DNA of 9,477 nt from Endomicrobium sp. Its GTDB lineage: Bacteria; Elusimicrobiota; Endomicrobiia; Endomicrobiales; Endomicrobiaceae. Of the stretch, positions 6,565 through 9,477 are shown in pieces. The position numbers were made by a program, and so were the translations under genes. Positions within the stretch are counted from its first letter, which is position 1, and each line of letters begins with the position of its first letter. Under the pieces are notes generated by a model that did not search any database, was not told the DNA's origin, and saw only the letters and a list, made by a program, of their open reading frames with translations. The DNA lies in assembly GCA_031273885.1 (NCBI GenBank), contig JAISRA010000142.1, positions 1 to 9,477 on the forward strand. The letters are read 5' to 3'.

Positions 6565-7491
6565 ATGGTAAAAAAAGATTTGTTATCAGTTTATGATTTA
6601 TCAGCAAAAGAAGTAAAATCAATATTAACTGAATCACTCGAACTTAAAAACAGTAAAAAATGTCTTGATGTTTTTAGAGGTAAAACACTTGGGCTTTTGT
6701 TAGAAAAACCTTCAACAAGAACAATGGTTTCTTTTGCTGTGGCTATGACACAGCTTGGCGGAACATCTATTTTTCTTAATGTTGAAAAAATGCAGCGTTC
6801 TAGGGGTGAGTCTATACACGATACGGCACTTGTTTTATCGCATTATTTGGACGGCTTAATGGTGAGAGCATTTAAACATTCTGATGTAGAAGAATTTGCA
6901 AAATACTCTACAATTCCAGTTATAAATGGTCTTACAGATTATGAACATCCTTGCCAGATTTTAGCTGATATTATGACTATTATGGAACTTCACAGAATAA
7001 AAACAGTTGATTCTTTGAAAAAGATTAAAATTGTTTATATAGGAGATAGCAATAATATTGCGAATTCGCTACTTGCAGTGGCGGCTATTTTAGGCTTGGA
7101 TTTAACAATAATATCGCCAAAAGAATATTCGACTAAAAAAGAAGTATTGAATAAAGCTTTGAAATATACACCTTCAACTGGAGCTGAAATTAAAATTACA
7201 AGCGATGTTGATGCGGCAAAAAATGCTGATGTAATTTATACTGACGTGTGGATATCTATGGGATTTGAAGCTGAAGAAAAAAGGAGAAAAAAGATTTTTG
7301 CTCCTTATCAGGTAAACGGCGAACTTCTTAAAAAAGTTTCTTCAAAGTGTGTTGTTCTGCATTGCCGTCCCGCGATAAGAGGTGAAGAGATAACTGCAGA
7401 TATTATGGATAAATATGAATCTTCAATATTTACTGAAGCGGCAAACAGACTTCATGCTCAAAAAGCTATCTTATTACATTTTATGAAATAA
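6565..7491 (+). CDS. argF: Ornithine carbamoyltransferase
   Basis: The enzyme makes citrulline from ornithine and carbamoyl phosphate in arginine synthesis; a catabolic role cannot be excluded. The 308 residues match the family. Carbamoyl-phosphate-binding STRT is at 50-53, SRGESIHDTALVLS at 79-92 (the GRGE..xDT helix), HPCQ at 128-131, and the ornithine-binding SMG loop at 231-233 (DVWISMG). The C-terminal block is HCRPAIRGEEIT (266-277), where most family members have HCLPAHRGEE; the ligand Cys (C267) is kept but Leu is Arg. NRLHAQKAIL (294-303) supplies the last conserved Arg. ATG 6565 has AAGGA at 6555-6559. The gene stands alone, with no other arginine gene beside it, and is convergent with the gene downstream. 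SMG favours ornithine over aspartate or acetylornithine as substrate. Confidence 0.92.
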   Translation: MVKKDLLSVYDLSAKEVKSILTESLELKNSKKCLDVFRGKTLGLLLEKPSTRTMVSFAVAMTQLGGTSIFLNVEKMQRSRGESIHDTALVLSHYLDGLMVRAFKHSDVEEFAKYSTIPVINGLTDYEHPCQILADIMTIMELHRIKTVDSLKKIKIVYIGDSNNIANSLLAVAAILGLDLTIISPKEYSTKKEVLNKALKYTPSTGAEIKITSDVDAAKNADVIYTDVWISMGFEAEEKRRKKIFAPYQVNGELLKKVSSKCVVLHCRPAIRGEEITADIMDKYESSIFTEAANRLHAQKAILLHFMK

Positions 7492-7568
7492 AAATTTTCC
7501 TATTATGCTGTGACCCTCTTTATATACTTACTTAAGTTTTGTACTGGTGATGTATTATGTAGTATTTA

Positions 7569-7605
7569 TTAGTTTTTTCATATCTAAAGTTCAGTAAAAA
7601 ACTAA
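7569..7605. terminator. Inverted repeat between convergent genes, possible bidirectional terminator
   Basis: TTAGTTTTTT (7569-7578) and its perfect complement AAAAAACTAA (7596-7605) flank a 17-base loop between the convergent argF and the - strand membrane-protein gene. The stem is nearly all A-T, with a single G-C pair. As a conventional terminator it is therefore weak, but its placement and the A/T runs in both arms fit a shared 3' end. Confidence 0.4.
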
Positions 7606-7623
7606 AAATGTCAAAAATAAATT

Positions 7624-8280
7624 TTATTTTAAGATCAATTCGTTGCCTGTTACCGTAGAATTTTTAATTATATTCGAATACCATTCATTTAAGATAACAT
7701 TGATTTTTGTCTGAAGCAAAGTATTTCTTGTTATTTGTGGGTTTTTTTTTAAAGCATTTTCAAGTTCATAACCCCATACTTTTACAACGGAACTAAGCAT
7801 TGCTTTAATTTTTTTTCCTGCAATTTGTTTTTTTCTCAAAGTTTCATATTCTTTAGGTGTCATTTGCATAGAGGCCAAAAATGCAATGTATTTATCTTTA
7901 CTGAAAATATTCTTTTCTTGAAATATCTGAGAATTTTGCAAATCAGTTTTTAGCTCTTTATTTGTAACTAGGATACCATAAAGTTTTGACTGTTGGTAAA
8001 AAATCTCATCCTGTACTAAAGCTTGAAAGACTCTCATTTTAATTTCACTTAATTTTTTTTCTGACAGCTGATTATTAGTTATTTGCTGGTATAATTTGAC
8101 TGAGTTTGCGTAAACTGAGCGATATAACTTCGTAGATATGTTAGATCCATTTACTTTAGCTGTGGAATTAATTTTATTACTCAAAAAATAAAATCTAGTG
8201 CCTAGAAATATCTCTCCAATAAGAGCAAAAATTGTTACAGCGAAAATTATGCGCATGTGTTTTCTGAAAAAATTCCACAT
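7624..8280 (-). CDS. Membrane-anchored SurA/PpiD N-terminal-domain protein without a PPIase domain
   Basis: The 218-residue product starts MWNFFRKHMR, followed by one hydrophobic segment (about 11-33), an arrangement like the PpiD signal anchor with a positively charged cytoplasmic end. Residues from about 40 on resemble the SurA_N chaperone domain: AKVNGSNISTKLYRSVY (41-57), FQALVQDEIFYQQSKLYGI (85-103), TNKELKTDLQNSQIFQE (106-122), then FSKDKYIAFLASMQMTPKEYETLRKKQI (126-153). The rest would face the periplasm and could hold unfolded outer-membrane or periplasmic proteins. There is no parvulin domain, which in PpiD and SurA follows this region, so isomerase activity is not predicted. The C-terminus (INVILNEWYSNII) resembles the closing helix of such proteins, so the form may be natural rather than truncated. 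ATG 8280 is preceded on its strand by GGAGA, duplicated in tandem. The nearest upstream sequence is AT-rich with no clear promoter. Confidence 0.65.
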   Translation of the reverse strand: MWNFFRKHMRIIFAVTIFALIGEIFLGTRFYFLSNKINSTAKVNGSNISTKLYRSVYANSVKLYQQITNNQLSEKKLSEIKMRVFQALVQDEIFYQQSKLYGILVTNKELKTDLQNSQIFQEKNIFSKDKYIAFLASMQMTPKEYETLRKKQIAGKKIKAMLSSVVKVWGYELENALKKNPQITRNTLLQTKINVILNEWYSNIIKNSTVTGNELILK

Positions 8281-8310
8281 TTTCTATTCTCCATATTTTC
8301 TATTCTCCAT
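8279..8310 (-). repeat. Perfect 16-bp tandem duplication covering the ribosome-binding site of the 7624-8280 gene
   Basis: ATTTTCTATTCTCCAT occurs twice in direct succession (8279-8294 and 8295-8310). On the coding (-) strand each copy reads ATGGAGAATAGAAAAT, so the GGAGA Shine-Dalgarno is present twice and the inner copy ends in the AT of the real ATG. The outer copy begins with an ATG that opens an eight-codon frame (MENRKYGE, then TAG) ending just before the gene start. Confidence 0.9.
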
Positions 8311-8687
8311 TTACTTTATATCTTATTTTCAAAAAATTTAGTTTGAAAAAAAATTCTGTTATTTCAAAAACATTAACAACTTTTTGTACTAAATAAGTTG
8401 CTATAGATGATATTTTATTGTAACTTTCATGCATGTACCACATCTTCGTAGAAATTGTTGTTTTATTGCGATAATTTTTGTTAAAGTATCTAAAATTATT
8501 ATAAACATGCTTGTTTAATAAATGCAGTTATGCTTTTTTCAAGATTTGTGCAAGTTTCTTTTTATTTCTTTATTTGAGATAAAAACTTAACAAGTTGTTT
8601 TACTGTCTGGATATTATCTATCATATGTAAGGATTTTATGTCAACAAAATTTTTAAAGCGGGTTTAATTCTTAATGTTGACTTTGTC
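8311..8687. other. Non-coding AT-rich stretch, nothing recognised
   Basis: Between the membrane-protein gene and the tRNA promoter there is no frame with family-like text on either strand. The longest piece of interest is a 20-codon - strand frame, MIDNIQTVKQLVKFLSQIKK then stop (about 8571-8633), which faintly resembles the end of an acyl carrier protein but is too short to call. Eroded coding sequence is likely, but I cannot name it. Confidence 0.5.
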
Positions 8688-8716
8688 TTGACATAAAGAG
8701 TTTTTTTTTATACCAT
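8688..8716 (+). promoter_or_regulatory. Promoter for tRNA-Thr
   Basis: A perfect TTGACA (8688-8693) is followed after 17 bp, which include a run of ten bases that are nearly all T, by TACCAT (8711-8716). This places the start about 11 bases before the mature tRNA 5' end. The -10 box is imperfect; the -35 box and position support it. Confidence 0.6.
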
Positions 8717-8733
8717 TGCAGCTTTGGCAAAAC

Positions 8734-8806
8734 GCCGACGTAGCTCAGTTGGTAGAGCAGCGGTTTTGTAAACCGCAGGTTGTAGGTTCGAGTCCTATCG
8801 TCGGCT
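8734..8806 (+). tRNA. tRNA-Thr, anticodon UGU
   Basis: A complete 73-base cloverleaf can be folded. The acceptor stem is GCCGACG (8734-8740) with CGTCGGC (8799-8805). The D-stem is GCTC/GAGC with the AGTTGGTA loop. The anticodon stem is GCGGT/ACCGC (8760-8764, 8772-8776) around loop TTTGTAA, giving TGT at 8767-8769. A five-base variable loop and the T arm GTAGG-TTCGAGT-CCTAT complete it. It decodes ACA and, by wobble, ACG. The discriminator base is T (8806) and CCA is not encoded, so a nucleotidyltransferase must add it. It stands alone with its own promoter, and no clear terminator follows. Confidence 0.97.
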
Positions 8807-9092
8807 GTCAAATAAACAAGTCAATTTAGCAGCATTTTCTTCAAATTTGATATTGATATTATTTTATTTATGTTGTGCTTTATCTATGTGACAGAAATTC
8901 AAAACTTAAACTTACAGAATTTAAAATAAGAATTTTTTATAACTGAGTTGAATTCTTTAACAAAAAAAAATAAGCAGATACAAAAATTAACCAACCAAAA
9001 AATGAATGAATTATTATGAAAAGACACTAAGACAAAAAAAATTAAATAGATTCTGTTCTAAAAAATTCCTGAATTGGTGAATAATAAATAAG
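8807..9092. other. Non-coding AT-rich stretch before smpB
   Basis: There is no convincing frame on either strand. A 7-bp inverted repeat (AAGAATT ... AATTCTT, near 8928-8959) is the only structure seen and is weak. I find no clear promoter boxes for smpB. Confidence 0.4.
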
Positions 9093-9477
9093 ATGGGTAA
9101 AAAAATATTTTCGCTAAATAGAAAAGCATATTATAATTATAAAATTCTTGAAAAACTGGAAACCGGGATAGTTTTATCAGGCTATGAAGTTAAGTCTATA
9201 AGACGATCTAATATAAGTCTTGTTGACAGTGTTGTTCGTTTTTTTAACGGAGAAGCTTTTGTCGAAAATATATTTATAGCTCCTTACGAACAGATGTCTA
9301 CTCATATTGTCGATTATGATGTAAAAAGAAAACGTAAAATCTTAATGCATAAGTCAGAAATAAGTAAGATGTCTGCAAAAGTTAAAGAGCGAGGTCTTAC
9401 AGTTATTCCTTTAGAAGTTTATACAGTAAATAACGGTAAAGTTAAACTTATTATAGGTCTTGCAAAAGGCAAAAAAA
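9093..9477 (+). CDS. smpB: SsrA (tmRNA)-binding protein SmpB, C-terminus cut by the window edge
   Basis: SmpB binds the tRNA-like domain of tmRNA and brings it to stalled ribosomes for trans-translation. The frame is open from ATG 9093 to the window end, 128 residues of a usual 150-160. Family blocks in order: LNRKAYYNYKILEKLETGIVLSG (8-30), YEVKSIRRSNISLVDS (31-46), NIFIAPYEQ (59-67), RKRKILMHKSEI (79-90), KVKERGLTVIPLEVY (96-110) and KVKLIIGLAKGKK (116-128). These form the OB-fold core that binds tmRNA. The Thr of the common GTEVKS motif is Tyr here. The basic C-terminal tail that enters the mRNA channel lies outside the window. The ribosome-binding site is weak: GGTGA at 9075-9079 is 13 bases from the ATG. 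The tmRNA gene itself is not in the window. Confidence 0.93.
   Translation, partial: MGKKIFSLNRKAYYNYKILEKLETGIVLSGYEVKSIRRSNISLVDSVVRFFNGEAFVENIFIAPYEQMSTHIVDYDVKRKRKILMHKSEISKMSAKVKERGLTVIPLEVYTVNNGKVKLIIGLAKGKK

Noticed and set aside
8571..8633. A 20-codon - strand frame, MIDNIQTVKQLVKFLSQIKK, vaguely like the C-terminus of acyl carrier protein
   Set aside because: Too short, the serine attachment motif (DSL) is not seen nearby, and there is no ribosome-binding site.
1..9477. CRISPR arrays, insertion sequences, toxin-antitoxin pairs, defence or phage genes
   Set aside because: No spaced direct repeats, transposase-like text or terminal inverted repeats were seen on reading both strands; the intact genes are all housekeeping.

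Overview
The window is about 30% G+C by eye. It carries compact, intact housekeeping genes separated by long AT-rich tracts that hold decayed genes. The gene set and order (lpd-gcvT, rpmE-prfA-prmC-murA, argF, a SurA_N-type membrane protein, tRNA-Thr, smpB), together with heavy pseudogenisation, suggests a bacterium undergoing genome reduction. My best guess is an Elusimicrobiota/Endomicrobium-like host-associated lineage; this rests on gene content and base composition and was not tested by any search.

Layout. 1-1355: the 3' end of a dihydrolipoamide dehydrogenase gene overlaps gcvT by four bases, which is a glycine-cleavage cluster. 1356-2680: about 1.3 kb with no intact gene. It holds a recognisable secretin (GspD/PilQ-type) remnant at about 1440-1970 and a probable transketolase N-terminal remnant at about 2281-2629. 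2685-6379: a near-consensus sigma70 promoter followed by rpmE, prfA, prmC and murA, all on the + strand. This is a translation-termination block (ribosomal protein L31, RF1 and the RF1/RF2 methylase) joined to the first committed enzyme of peptidoglycan synthesis. 6565-7491: argF, an ornithine carbamoyltransferase with its own leader. 7624-8280: on the - strand and convergent with argF, a small membrane-anchored SurA/PpiD N-terminal-domain protein with a tandemly duplicated ribosome-binding site. 8688-8806: a promoter and tRNA-Thr(UGU). 9093-end: smpB, cut by the window edge.

How the genes work together. prfA and prmC are functionally paired, because PrmC methylates the GGQ glutamine of RF1, and they abut as TAA-ATG. 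smpB supplies the tmRNA partner for ribosome rescue. Lpd (L-protein) and GcvT (T-protein) are two of the four glycine-cleavage components; no gcvH or gcvP is visible here. The secretin remnant suggests loss of a type IV pilus or type II secretion-like outer-membrane channel.

I found no novel defence, mobile or regulatory system. The points most worth a second look are the two gene remnants, the duplicated Shine-Dalgarno region, a 28-bp inverted repeat inside murA, the long basic tail on L31 and an HCRP variant of the HCLP motif in ArgF.
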